Origin: Methylobacterium sp. C25
GTDB lineage: Bacteria; Pseudomonadota; Alphaproteobacteria; Rhizobiales; Beijerinckiaceae
Length of the DNA: 64,000 nucleotides
Reading direction: 5' to 3'
NCBI RefSeq assembly: GCF_021352225.1
Contig: NZ_JAAUVI010000001.1
Location: forward strand, 654,191-718,190
Positions within the stretch are counted from its first letter, which is position 1. Every line of letters starts with the position of its first letter. Both the position numbers and the translations under genes were made by a program. The notes beneath the pieces were generated by a model that was not told the origin of the DNA, did no database searches, and worked only from the letters and a program-made list of their open reading frames with translations. This document shows, piece by piece, positions 1 through 8,419 of the stretch.

Positions 1-123
1 ACTTTCTCACATGCGCGGCGCTGTTGAACTACCGATATGCCGTTGAGCGGCAACGGCAAACCCGCTAGCGTCCTCCTTGGCCCGCAAGAGGCCGACACGA
101 TCGAGTGTCAAAGGCGAGGAAAG

Positions 124-1512
124 ATGGCCCAGTCGATCACACATCATCCTGGAGCAGCCGACTCCACGGGGCAGCACACCCCCTGGTACAAGGTGTTGTA
201 TATCCAGGTGTTGATTGCGATCGCGTTGGGCGTCCTGCTCGGGTGGCTCTATCCCGACCAGGGCAAGTCGCTGAAATGGCTCGGAGACGGCTTCATCGCG
301 CTGATCAAGATGATGATCGCGCCGATCATCTTCTGCACGATCGTCCACGGCATCGCCTCGATCGGAGACCTCAAGAAGGTCGGCCGTGTCGGCCTGAAGG
401 CCCTGATCTATTTCGAGGTCGTCTCGAGCGTGGCGCTGCTGATCGGTATCCTGGTCGGCGAAGTGATCAAGCCGGGCGCAGGCTTCGGCGCTGATCCGTC
501 CAAGCTCGATGCCAAGGCGGTCGAGGGCTACGCCAAGCTGGCGGCCAGTGACTCGACGGTGGCACACATCCTCGCGATCATTCCCAAGAGCTTCTTCCAC
601 GCGCTCGCCGACGGCGACCTGCTCCAGGTCCTGCTGGTCTCGATTCTCACGGGCGTCGTGCTCACCGGCATGGGCGCGAAGGGTGCAGGCATCACCCACG
701 GCATCGATGCCGCTGGTCAGGTGTTCTTCCGCATCATCGGCATCATCGTGAAGCTCGCGCCGATCGGTGCCTTCGGCGCGATGGCCTTCACCATCGGCCA
801 GTACGGCATCGGCAAGGTCATCGACCTCGCCTGGCTGGTGGGCACCTTCTACATCACCTCGCTGCTCTTCGTGCTCGTGGTGCTCGGAGGCATCGCCGCC
901 TTCTCAGGCTTCTCGATCTTCAAGTTCCTCGCCTACATCAAGGACGAGCTCCTGATCGTGCTCGGCACCTCGTCCTCCGAGACGGTGCTGCCGCACATGA
1001 TGACGAAGATGAAGCGCCTCGGCGCCTCGGACTCCGTCGTCGGCCTCGTGATCCCGACGGGCTACTCGTTCAACCTCGACGGCACGAACATCTACATGAC
1101 GCTCACCACGCTGTTCCTGGCGCAGGCGGTGGGTGCGGACCTGACCGTCGGGCAGTACGCGACCATCTTCCTCGTCGCGATGCTGACCTCGAAGGGCGCG
1201 TCGGGCGTCACCGGCGCGGGCTTCATCACCCTGGCCGCCACCCTCGCCGCCATTCCGGGCAACCCGGTCCCCGTCGCCGCGATGACGCTGGTCCTGGGCG
1301 TCGACAAGTTCATGTCCGAGTGCCGGGCCCTGACCAACCTGGTCGGCAACGGCGTCGCCACGGTGGTGGTCTCCCGCTGGGAGGGTGAGCTGGACAAGGA
1401 GAAGCTGCGCCAAGTGATGGCGCATCCGATCGCCATCGGCACCGACATTTCCGACCACGACCCGGAAGCCCCCTCTCAGGCCGGCGCTCCGACCATCGCA
1501 GCAGCGCAGTAA
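124..1512 (+). CDS. dctA: C4-dicarboxylate:cation symporter DctA
   Basis: Inner-membrane transporter of the DAACS family that imports succinate, fumarate and malate with protons or sodium. The 462-residue length fits DctA. Family motifs are visible in order: the serine-rich hairpin SSSETVLP near residue 282, NLDGT near 317, and [12 protein letters not shown] near 355, the substrate- and cation-binding core. Several hydrophobic helices precede them. The frame is open from position 37, but I chose ATG 124 because GGCGAGGA lies 3-10 bases upstream and the protein then starts like other DctA proteins (short polar tail, then the first helix). A ROK kinase begins 13 bases after the stop, so the two may be cotranscribed. 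No DctB/DctD two-component pair is visible nearby. Confidence 0.93.
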   Translation: MAQSITHHPGAADSTGQHTPWYKVLYIQVLIAIALGVLLGWLYPDQGKSLKWLGDGFIALIKMMIAPIIFCTIVHGIASIGDLKKVGRVGLKALIYFEVVSSVALLIGILVGEVIKPGAGFGADPSKLDAKAVEGYAKLAASDSTVAHILAIIPKSFFHALADGDLLQVLLVSILTGVVLTGMGAKGAGITHGIDAAGQVFFRIIGIIVKLAPIGAFGAMAFTIGQYGIGKVIDLAWLVGTFYITSLLFVLVVLGGIAAFSGFSIFKFLAYIKDELLIVLGTSSSETVLPHMMTKMKRLGASDSVVGLVIPTGYSFNLDGTNIYMTLTTLFLAQAVGADLTVGQYATIFLVAMLTSKGASGVTGAGFITLAATLAAIPGNPVPVAAMTLVLGVDKFMSECRALTNLVGNGVATVVVSRWEGELDKEKLRQVMAHPIAIGTDISDHDPEAPSQAGAPTIAAAQ

Positions 1513-1525
1513 ATCTGCGCCGGCC

Positions 1526-2440
1526 TTGGAGCGGGCACGCATTGGCATCGATTTCGGCGGTACGAAGATCGCCGGAATTGCGCTGGCCGCCGACGGCCGC
1601 ACCCTTGCCGAGCGGCGCATCCCGACGCCGCGCGGCGATTACGACCAATCACTCTCCGCCGTCGCGGACCTGGTTGCCACCCTTGAAACCGAGGCCGGCA
1701 TACTGGGCGCGAGCGTCGGTGTCGGAATGCCCGGCGCGATCTCGCCGGCGACGGGCCTGATCAAGAACGCGAATTCCACCTGGCTGATCGGCAAGCCGTT
1801 CGAGACCGACCTCGCACGGCTGCTCGGCCGCCCGGTCCGCGTTGAGAACGACGCCAACTGCCTCGCCGTGTCCGAGGCGACGGATGGCGCGGGCGCCGGC
1901 GCCCATCTCGTCTGGGCAGCGATCCTCGGCACGGGCGTCGGCTCAGGTATCGCCGTCGGTGGTCGCCCTCTGTCGGGCCGCGGACGCGTCAGCGGCGAGT
2001 GGGGCCACAATCCCTTGCCTTGGCCCCGCGACGAGGAGAGGCCCGGTCCGGCCTGCTATTGCGGCCGCCATGGCTGCATCGAAACCTGGCTCTCGGGCCC
2101 GGGCATCGCCGCCGACCACGCCCGCCGAACCGGACAGACACGAACCGGCGAGGCGATCGTCACCGCAATGCGCGAGGGCGACCCGACAGCGCAGCAGACC
2201 TTCTCACTTTACCTAGACCGAATGGGCCGCGGCATCGCCCATGTGGTGAACATCCTCGATCCGGACGTGATCGTCCTCGGCGGCGGCCTCTCCCGCGTAT
2301 CCGAGCTGCTTGCCCGCTTGCCGGATGCCATTGCTCCGCACGTGTTCTCCGACGTCTTCGACACACCGGTCCGCGCGAGCCTGCACGGAGACGCTTCGGG
2401 CGTACGCGGCGCGGCATGGCTCTGGGACGCGCCAGCTTGA
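1526..2440 (+). CDS. ROK family sugar kinase
   Basis: Cytoplasmic kinase of the ROK (repressor, ORF, kinase) family, predicted to phosphorylate a hexose or N-acetyl hexosamine with ATP. The phosphate-binding loop DFGGTKIAG is at residues 9-17. The ROK zinc site follows: SGEWGHNP near 155, then CYCGRHGCIETW near 176-187 with the C-x-C-x4-C pattern. No HTH domain is present, so it is an enzyme and not a ROK repressor. The start is TTG at 1526; the glycine loop begins so soon after it that a later start would destroy the fold. The stop codon of dctA is 13 bases upstream. Fructokinase and N-acetylglucosamine kinase are both possible, and the sequence does not let me choose. Confidence 0.88.
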   Translation: MERARIGIDFGGTKIAGIALAADGRTLAERRIPTPRGDYDQSLSAVADLVATLETEAGILGASVGVGMPGAISPATGLIKNANSTWLIGKPFETDLARLLGRPVRVENDANCLAVSEATDGAGAGAHLVWAAILGTGVGSGIAVGGRPLSGRGRVSGEWGHNPLPWPRDEERPGPACYCGRHGCIETWLSGPGIAADHARRTGQTRTGEAIVTAMREGDPTAQQTFSLYLDRMGRGIAHVVNILDPDVIVLGGGLSRVSELLARLPDAIAPHVFSDVFDTPVRASLHGDASGVRGAAWLWDAPA

Positions 2441-2542
2441 CACTGCATGGGAGGTGTCACCGGCACTCCCTACACAGACGGAACCGCCGCTTGTATGGGA
2501 GGGCGGCTTCCGTCCGTTCGCCCCAGTCAGGCCGAGACTACG

Positions 2543-3823
2543 ATGACCACGATCACCAGCATGGATTCCGAGACGCTGCGCAGCCGCCATGACGCGGTGC
2601 GCGCCGAGTACGAGGCCTTCAAGGCGCGCGGGCTGAAACTCGACATGACGCGCGGCAAGCCCTCGCCCGAGCAGCTCGACCTCGCGAACGCCATGCTGAC
2701 CCTGCCGGGCAACGGCGACTACTTCGCCGACGGCCATGTCGACGCGCGCAACTACGGTGGCCTGAACGGCCTGCCCGAGACCCGCGCGCTGTTCTCGCAG
2801 ATGATCCAGGCCCCGGCCGACCAGATCGTCGTCGGCGACAATTCCAGCCTCGCGCTCATGCACGTCACCATCGCCTCAGCCATGATGAAGGGTGTGCCGG
2901 GCTCGACCGCACCCTGGAGCCAGGGCGCGCCGACCTTCCTCTGCCCCGTCCCCGGCTACGACCGCCACTTCGCGATCTGCGAGGAGTTCGGCATCCGCAT
3001 GATCCCCGTGCCGATGACCGGCCAGGGCCCCGACATGGACATGGTCGAGCGCCTCGTCGAGGACCACGCCGTGAAGGGCATCTGGTGCGTGCCCAAGTAC
3101 TCGAACCCCTCGGGCGAGACCTACTCGCTGGAGACCTCGCGCCGTCTCGCCGCCATGCAGACCGCCGCGCCCGACTTCCGGATCTTCTGGGACAACGCCT
3201 ACTCGGTCCACCACCTCACCAAGGACCACCACACCGTCCCCGACATCCTGAAGCTCTGCGCCGATGCTGGGCATCCGGACCGCGCCTTCATATTCGCATC
3301 TACCTCGAAGATCACGCTGGCCGGCGCCGGCCTCGCCTTCTTCGCGAGCTCGCCGGAGAACGTGCGCTGGTACCTGGAGCGCGCCTTCTTCCGCACCATC
3401 GGGCCAGACAAGCTCAACCAGCTCCGCCACGTGCGTTTCCTGAAGGACCACGCCGGTCTCAAGGCGCATATGGAGAAGCAGGCGCAGATCATCGCGCCGA
3501 AGTTCGAGGCGCTGCTGCAGATCCTCGAAGCCAAGCTCGGCGGCACCGGCGCGGCCGAGTGGCTGCGCCCGGCCGGCGGCTACTTCGTCACCGTCGATGC
3601 GCTCGAGGGCACCGCCAAGCGGATCGTGACGCTCGCCAAGGAGGCCGGCATCGCCCTGACTCCGGCTGGCGCCACGTCGCCCTACGGCCAGGACCAGCAC
3701 GACCGGACGCTCCGCCTCGCGCCGACCTTCCCGTCGCTCGCCGACGTGAAGTCCGCTTCTGAGGGCATTGCGATCTGCATCCTGCTCGCGGGAATCGAGA
3801 AGCAGGCCGGCATCCACGGCTGA
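2543..3823 (+). CDS. Aspartate aminotransferase, subgroup Ic type (PLP-dependent)
   Basis: PLP enzyme of 426 residues in the Asp_aminotransf family (subgroup Ic), which interconverts aspartate and 2-oxoglutarate with oxaloacetate and glutamate. Signatures include DMTRGKPSPEQLDLAN near the N terminus, YGGLNGLPE, VPKYSNPSGETYS (the Asn-Pro-x-G cofactor region), WDNAYSVHHL, and FASTSKITLAG, where Lys256 should form the internal aldimine. APTFPS near the C terminus carries the expected carboxylate-binding Arg in RLAPTFPS. The frame is open from 2447, but that stretch encodes unremarkable sequence; ATG 2543 gives a normal N terminus. Family members are often annotated as aminotransferase class I/II or as MocR-like, but no HTH domain is present. 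Confidence 0.87.
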   Translation: MTTITSMDSETLRSRHDAVRAEYEAFKARGLKLDMTRGKPSPEQLDLANAMLTLPGNGDYFADGHVDARNYGGLNGLPETRALFSQMIQAPADQIVVGDNSSLALMHVTIASAMMKGVPGSTAPWSQGAPTFLCPVPGYDRHFAICEEFGIRMIPVPMTGQGPDMDMVERLVEDHAVKGIWCVPKYSNPSGETYSLETSRRLAAMQTAAPDFRIFWDNAYSVHHLTKDHHTVPDILKLCADAGHPDRAFIFASTSKITLAGAGLAFFASSPENVRWYLERAFFRTIGPDKLNQLRHVRFLKDHAGLKAHMEKQAQIIAPKFEALLQILEAKLGGTGAAEWLRPAGGYFVTVDALEGTAKRIVTLAKEAGIALTPAGATSPYGQDQHDRTLRLAPTFPSLADVKSASEGIAICILLAGIEKQAGIHG

Positions 3824-3844
3824 TCCTCCACAACTCCACGTTAT

Positions 3845-3866
3845 CCCGGCCGCTGCGGCGGCCGGG
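3845..3866 (+). terminator. GC-rich hairpin after the aminotransferase gene
   Basis: A perfect 9-bp stem (CCCGGCCGC with GCGGCCGGG) lies 22 bases after the aminotransferase stop. No T-tract follows, so it may be a Rho-dependent or weak intrinsic terminator, or simply an mRNA-end stabiliser. Confidence 0.45.
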
Positions 3867-3929
3867 GCGACTTGCATCGCTGCCGCCACGCCTTAAACGG
3901 GATTTGTCGAAACGGACGGACGATCCTGC

Positions 3930-5483
3930 ATGCAAAGGGGCCGGTACGCGATCGCAGCTTTGCTGAGCGTCTGCCTGTTTGCCGTCGTCGGGGCCTCCTC
4001 CGCCTGGGCCGAGGGAAAGCGCGCTTTCGTCGTCGGCCTCAACGCCTATCCCAATCTCGGCCCTGATGCTCAATTGCAGCGTGCGGGGAACGACGCCCAG
4101 GCGGTCGGCGATGCTCTGGAGCAGATCGGCTTCACGGTTACCCGCTTCACGCAGAAGGCAGATCTCGCTCCGCTCCTGTCGAGCTTCGGCCAGTTCGTCA
4201 GCACGGTGAATCCCGGCGACACCGTGGTCTTCTTCTTCGCCGGCCACGGCATCTCGCTGGACGACGGCACCTATCTGCTGCCCTCCGACGTGCCGGCCCT
4301 TAAGCCGACCGACGAACTGCTCGCCAAGCGCGCCACTATCGCCGAGCGCGAGATCAGCGGCCAGCTGCGCGGCACCGGCGCACGTGCTGCCCTCGTCGTC
4401 CTCGATGCCTGCCGCAACAACCCGTTTCCGCCTCGTGGCACGCGCGCGCTCGGCAATTCGACGCGGGGCCTCACCCGCATGACCCCGGCCGACGGCGTCT
4501 TCACCCTGTACTCCGCCCGCGAGGGTCAGACGGCCCTCGACAGCATCGCAGGCGATGACAACCGCAACTCCGTCTTCACGCGCATCTTCGTGCAGACCTT
4601 GAGAAAGCCCGGCGTCAGCATCTCGGAATTGGGCGAGACCGTGCGCGACGACGTCGCGATGCTGGCGCGCTCGGCCGGCCACGACCAGGTGCCGGCCGTC
4701 TACAATGATCTGATCGGCGCGCGGAAACTCTACCTCGCCGGCGCGCCCCCGACGCCGGCCACCGTGCCCCCGCAGGCCCCAGCGACTGCCCCCGTTGCAG
4801 CACCTGTGGCGGCTACCCAGCAAGTCGCCGCTTTGCCACCGGCCCAGCCGCCGGCTCAGACTGTGGTGCAGAGGCCGGTCGAACCCGAACCCGTCGTCGG
4901 GCCGATGCCGGATTGGTGCACGCGTGGCGGCCCCGGCACACGGATCGAGCGCATCATCTGCGCCGATCCGCGTCTCGGCGGCTCGGACGTGAAGCTCAAC
5001 CAGGTCTACGTTGCACGGGCGGCGAAGCTCACCGGGCCGACGCGCCTGCGATTCATCCAGGACAGCCGGGACTGGATCCGCGAACGAGACGCGCGCTGCG
5101 CCGCCGGAACCGATGCGGCCATCCGCACCTGCCTGCTCGCAGCCATCGAGGAACGCACCGACGCCCTGTCCGCGCCAGACCGGCCAACGGCAGCGGAGAT
5201 CGCGGTCGAGCGGCCGGAATGGTGCCTCGGCAACACGCCGAAGAATCAGATCGAGCGCATCATCTGCTCCGATCCAGAACTGTCACGCTGGGATGTGCGG
5301 CTGAACCGTCTCTACAACGGCACTGTCGCGCGGCTGAACGGTCAGGCCCGTCTTCGCTTCGTCCGCGAAAGTCGCGAGTGGCTTCTCGATCGCGACGCCA
5401 GGTGTGCCGGCTCGCCCGTGAGTGCGATCCGCGGCTGCCTCCTCGCCGCCGTTCAGCAACGTGCCGCGGAGATCGGGCCGTGA
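3930..5483 (+). CDS. Secreted caspase-family (C14) protein with two LprI-like domains
   Basis: Predicted exported protein of 517 residues. A signal peptide ends near residue 27 (AWA). A caspase-like peptidase domain spans about 28-270, with the catalytic His106 in FFFAGHG and Cys161 in VLDACRNNPF both intact. A Pro/Ala-rich linker spans 272-325. Two tandem repeats of about 80 residues follow (328-411 and 430-512), each reading WC...IERIIC.D..L...D..LN..Y with conserved cysteines and an RFI/RFV..SR.W motif. This pattern fits the LprI lysozyme-inhibitor domain (PF07007). The stop overlaps the start of the amidase gene, so the two products are coupled. A role in cell-wall metabolism or protection is inferred; substrate specificity cannot be read. 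It contrasts with the catalytically dead paralogue at 22884-24605. Confidence 0.85.
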   Translation: MQRGRYAIAALLSVCLFAVVGASSAWAEGKRAFVVGLNAYPNLGPDAQLQRAGNDAQAVGDALEQIGFTVTRFTQKADLAPLLSSFGQFVSTVNPGDTVVFFFAGHGISLDDGTYLLPSDVPALKPTDELLAKRATIAEREISGQLRGTGARAALVVLDACRNNPFPPRGTRALGNSTRGLTRMTPADGVFTLYSAREGQTALDSIAGDDNRNSVFTRIFVQTLRKPGVSISELGETVRDDVAMLARSAGHDQVPAVYNDLIGARKLYLAGAPPTPATVPPQAPATAPVAAPVAATQQVAALPPAQPPAQTVVQRPVEPEPVVGPMPDWCTRGGPGTRIERIICADPRLGGSDVKLNQVYVARAAKLTGPTRLRFIQDSRDWIRERDARCAAGTDAAIRTCLLAAIEERTDALSAPDRPTAAEIAVERPEWCLGNTPKNQIERIICSDPELSRWDVRLNRLYNGTVARLNGQARLRFVRESREWLLDRDARCAGSPVSAIRGCLLAAVQQRAAEIGP

Positions 5484-6226
5484 TCGCCCGGCTCGCAGTA
5501 TCGGTGCTGATGCTCGGCTTTGCCGCGCTCCACGCCGACGCTGCCTGCGAGCGATCGTCCTTCCGCATCATCCTCGATGTCGGCCACAGTCCCGAGTCTC
5601 CGGGCGCCAAGAGTGCGCGCGGCGTCGACGAGTACCAATTCAACCTCGCTCTCGCAGCGGTGATCGAGGCGCATCTCCAGCAGCGCGGCTACACTGAAAC
5701 CACCCGGATGCTGACAGGAGGCGGCAGGGCCGGCCTCGGGAACCGAGCCGCAAAGGCGAATGCGCTGCAACCCGATCTCTTCCTGTCGGTGCACCACGAT
5801 TCCGTCCAGAAGGCGTTTCTCGAAACCTGGTCGGTGAACGGCTCAGACCAGCAGTACAGCGATCGTTTCAAGGGCTGGTCGTTGTTCGTGTCGCAGGCGA
5901 GCGGACACCCGAACGAGAGCGCGGCTTTCGCTCGGATATTGGCCGACAGGCTGCTCGCCTCTGGCCTGCCTTTCACGCGCCATCACGCCCAGGCCATCCG
6001 CGGCGAGAACCGCCGCTTCCTCGACGCGTCGCGTGGCATCTATCGCTACGACGCGCTCGCCGTGCTGAAGGCGACGGAGGCACCAGCAGTCCTGATGGAA
6101 GCCGGTCTCATCGTGAACCGGGGCGAGGAGGAGCAGCTCGCGGGCGCGGATCGGCAGAATCGGATCGCCTCTGCCGTAACCGATGCGGTGGATGCGTTCT
6201 GCGCTTCTACGCGCGGCGCACGATAG
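5480..6226 (+). CDS. N-acetylmuramoyl-L-alanine amidase (Amidase_3 family)
   Basis: Predicted periplasmic zinc amidase of 248 residues that cleaves the bond between MurNAc and the stem peptide. The N terminus looks like a signal peptide (ARLAVSVLMLGFAALHADA). The Amidase_3 zinc and catalytic residues are recognisable: His in LDVGHS, Glu in DEYQFN, His in SVHHDS, and the catalytic Glu in VLMEAGLIVNR. I chose GTG 5480, which overlaps the TGA of the caspase gene (GTGA). The frame stays open upstream to 4913 only as a shadow of the caspase gene. Translational coupling to a caspase/LprI protein suggests joint export and a shared envelope role. No AMIN or LysM domain is present. Confidence 0.86.
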   Translation: MIARLAVSVLMLGFAALHADAACERSSFRIILDVGHSPESPGAKSARGVDEYQFNLALAAVIEAHLQQRGYTETTRMLTGGGRAGLGNRAAKANALQPDLFLSVHHDSVQKAFLETWSVNGSDQQYSDRFKGWSLFVSQASGHPNESAAFARILADRLLASGLPFTRHHAQAIRGENRRFLDASRGIYRYDALAVLKATEAPAVLMEAGLIVNRGEEEQLAGADRQNRIASAVTDAVDAFCASTRGAR

Positions 6227-6286
6227 CCGGCGCCCGCGCGCGGTCCCACCGCATCCGAAAAGGCTTGCCAAAGGCTCGCATCGAAC

Positions 6287-6302
6287 ATAAAGATATCTTT
6301 AT
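6287..6302. promoter_or_regulatory. SahR-type operator overlapping the regulator's own start codon
   Basis: ATAAAGATATCTTTAT is a perfect 16-bp palindrome whose last two bases are the first two of the ATG at 6301. The same site with one changed base lies upstream of ahcY (24772-24787). The position implies autorepression by the ArsR-type protein encoded immediately downstream. Matching it to the SahR regulon is inference from family knowledge and gene context. Confidence 0.8.
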
Positions 6303-7311
6303 GTCTGATACGAACCCGATCACGACAGCATCGCTCCCCTTCGCGGACACCGTCGGCATGCTGCGCGCCGTCGCGGAGGAGACGCGTCTGCGCATCCTCG
6401 CGCTGCTCGCAGATGGTGAGCTCTCCGTCAGCGACCTCACCGACATTCTCGGCCAGTCGCAACCACGCATCTCCCGCCACCTCAAGCTGCTCGTCGAAGC
6501 CGGTTTGGTCGAGCGGCACCGCGAGGGTGCCTGGGCGTTCTTCCGCCTACGGGAGGCGAGCATCGGCCTGATCGATCCCATGATCGCTGGGCTCGACCGC
6601 GAGACGCCTCCCCTCTCCGAGGATCGTGCGCGTCTCGATGCCGTCCGCGAGCAGCGCGCGGAGTCAGCCCAGTCCTTCTTCGCGCGGCTGGCCCCGAAAT
6701 GGGACAGCCTCCGCTCGCTTCACGTACCCGAGGCGACCGTGGAGGCTGCGGTCCTCGACGCCCTTGGCGAGGCGCCGATCCGGAACCTCGTCGATCTCGG
6801 CACCGGCACCGGCCGCATGCTCGGTCTGCTCGCACCGCTCTCAGGGCGTGCGACGGGGCTCGACAGCAGCCACGCCATGCTTTCTGTGGCGCGCGCCAAC
6901 CTCGAACGGGCCGGCCTCTCGAAGGTCGACCTGCGCCAGGGGGACATCCACGCGCCGCCCTTCGGCCGCGGCAGCTTCGATCTCGTCGTGGTGCACCAAG
7001 TGCTGCACTATCTCGACGACCCGGCGCGCGCCCTGCGCGAGGCCGGGCGCCTCGTCGCGCCGGGCGGCCGGCTGCTCGTGGTGGATTTTGCCCCGCACAG
7101 CCTCGAGCATTTGCGCGAGACACAAGCTCATCGTCGCCTCGGCTTCGCGGCCGATCAGGTCTCGGGTTGGCTCGTCGAGGCCGGGCTCGACCATGTCGAG
7201 CACCGCGACATCGCCCCGACCGATGGGACCGAACACCCTCTCACGGTGACGCTCTGGCTCGCCGCCGATACCTCCTCCGTCGCCCTGAATTCCGCACGCG
7301 CCGTCGCCTGA
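6301..7311 (+). CDS. sahR: ArsR-type regulator fused to a SAM-methyltransferase-fold domain (SahR-like)
   Basis: Two-domain protein of 336 residues. Residues about 12-85 form an ArsR winged helix (recognition helix around QSQPRISRHLKLLVEAGLV). Residues about 125-320 form a class I methyltransferase fold with the SAM/SAH-binding loop VDLGTGTGRMLGLL near 164-177 and DLVVVHQVLHYLDDP further on. This architecture fits SahR, the S-adenosylhomocysteine-responsive repressor of methyl-cycle genes in Proteobacteria. I chose ATG 6301 over the upstream TTG 6265 because the operator covers this start. It is followed 51 bases later by metF and then metH. No metal-binding CxC typical of arsenic sensors is visible. 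Whether the C-terminal domain methylates anything or only binds SAH cannot be told. Confidence 0.85.
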   Translation: MSDTNPITTASLPFADTVGMLRAVAEETRLRILALLADGELSVSDLTDILGQSQPRISRHLKLLVEAGLVERHREGAWAFFRLREASIGLIDPMIAGLDRETPPLSEDRARLDAVREQRAESAQSFFARLAPKWDSLRSLHVPEATVEAAVLDALGEAPIRNLVDLGTGTGRMLGLLAPLSGRATGLDSSHAMLSVARANLERAGLSKVDLRQGDIHAPPFGRGSFDLVVVHQVLHYLDDPARALREAGRLVAPGGRLLVVDFAPHSLEHLRETQAHRRLGFAADQVSGWLVEAGLDHVEHRDIAPTDGTEHPLTVTLWLAADTSSVALNSARAVA

Positions 7312-7362
7312 CCGGCGTGCCCGACAGCCTCGTCTGAACCGATAGACATAGAGGACGACACC

Positions 7363-8283
7363 ATGGCCCCCTCCAAGAGCCACCGCGCCAGCCGGGACGG
7401 CTTCAAGCCGATCCGTGTTTCGATCGAGTTCTTCCCGCCGAAGACCGACGAGATGGAGAAGATCCTGTGGTCGTCGATCGAGCGGCTCGCACCGCTGCAG
7501 CCGAAGTTCGTCTCAGTGACCTACGGCGCTGGCGGCTCGACCCGCGAGCGCACCCACAACACCGTCGCACGCATGGTAAAGGAGACCAACCTCAAGCCGG
7601 CCGCGCACCTCACCTGCGTCAACGCGACGAAGGAGGAGATCGACGGCGTCGTGCAGTCCTACTGGGACGCCGGCGTGCGCCACATCGTGGCGCTGCGCGG
7701 TGACCCGGCCGACGGCGTCGGACAGGCCTACAAGGCACATCCCGGCGGCTACGCCCAGTCCAGCGATCTGGTCGCGGGGATCAAGAAGATCGGCGACTTC
7801 AAGGTCTCGGTCTCAGCCTACCCTGAAGTGCACCCGGAGGCCGCCTCCCTCGAAGCCGACATCGACGCGCTCAAGGCGAAGGTCGATGCCGGCGCCGACC
7901 AGGCGATCACGCAGTTCTTCTTCGATAACGACGTCTATTTCCGCTATCTCGACAAGGTGCGCGCAGCCGGGATCACCATCCCGATCATCCCGGGCATCCT
8001 GCCGGTCCAGAACTTCAAGCAGGCGGCGAACTTCGCCCGTCGGACCGGCGCCTCGGTGCCCTACTGGCTCGCCGCCCGTTTCGAGGGCCTCGACGATGAC
8101 GTCGAGACGCGGCGCCTCGTGGCAGCGGCCGTCGCCGCCGAGCAGGTCGTCGACCTCGTCGATGCGGGGGTCAACGACTTCCACTTCTACTCGATGAACC
8201 GCTCCGATCTGGTCTATGCGATCTGCCACATCCTCGGCCTGCGCGGGCACGGCCCGAAGGCGACGGATCGGAAAGCAGCTTGA
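7363..8283 (+). CDS. metF: Methylenetetrahydrofolate reductase
   Basis: Cytoplasmic flavoenzyme of 306 residues that reduces 5,10-methylene-THF to 5-methyl-THF, the methyl donor for MetH. The N-terminal SIEFFPPKTDEME contains the conserved catalytic Glu (residue 22), followed by VTYGAGGSTRERT, HLTCV, ALRGDP, and ITQFFFDND, all typical of the TIM-barrel MTHFR family. GILPVQNF and RFEGLDDD also match. GAGGACGAC lies just upstream of ATG 7363. The gene follows the SahR-like regulator by 51 bases and precedes metH by 136, so one operator-controlled transcript probably carries all three. Confidence 0.96.
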   Translation: MAPSKSHRASRDGFKPIRVSIEFFPPKTDEMEKILWSSIERLAPLQPKFVSVTYGAGGSTRERTHNTVARMVKETNLKPAAHLTCVNATKEEIDGVVQSYWDAGVRHIVALRGDPADGVGQAYKAHPGGYAQSSDLVAGIKKIGDFKVSVSAYPEVHPEAASLEADIDALKAKVDAGADQAITQFFFDNDVYFRYLDKVRAAGITIPIIPGILPVQNFKQAANFARRTGASVPYWLAARFEGLDDDVETRRLVAAAVAAEQVVDLVDAGVNDFHFYSMNRSDLVYAICHILGLRGHGPKATDRKAA

Positions 8284-8419
8284 AGTATCCCCCGTCCTGC
8301 CTGGCTCTCGCCTTCGACGAGCCCGGGCGTGACGTGGGTTTGGAAACACGCACTTGAGTTTCGCTGCGGCGCCTCGACATGAGGTGACCGCTGGGATCGA
8401 CGATCCCGAAGGATATCCA

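Noticed and set aside
7..699. Minus-strand frame opposite dctA, and many similar long frames elsewhere
   Set aside because: Typical GC-rich antisense shadows, rich in Arg, Asp, His and Gln with no domains, opposite well-identified genes.
4913..5479. Upstream extension of the amidase frame
   Set aside because: Arg-rich shadow of the caspase/LprI gene. The amidase has its own overlapping GTG start and signal peptide.
8284..8419. Cobalamin riboswitch between metF and metH
   Set aside because: The gap is only 136 bases and I see no B12-box-like sequence.
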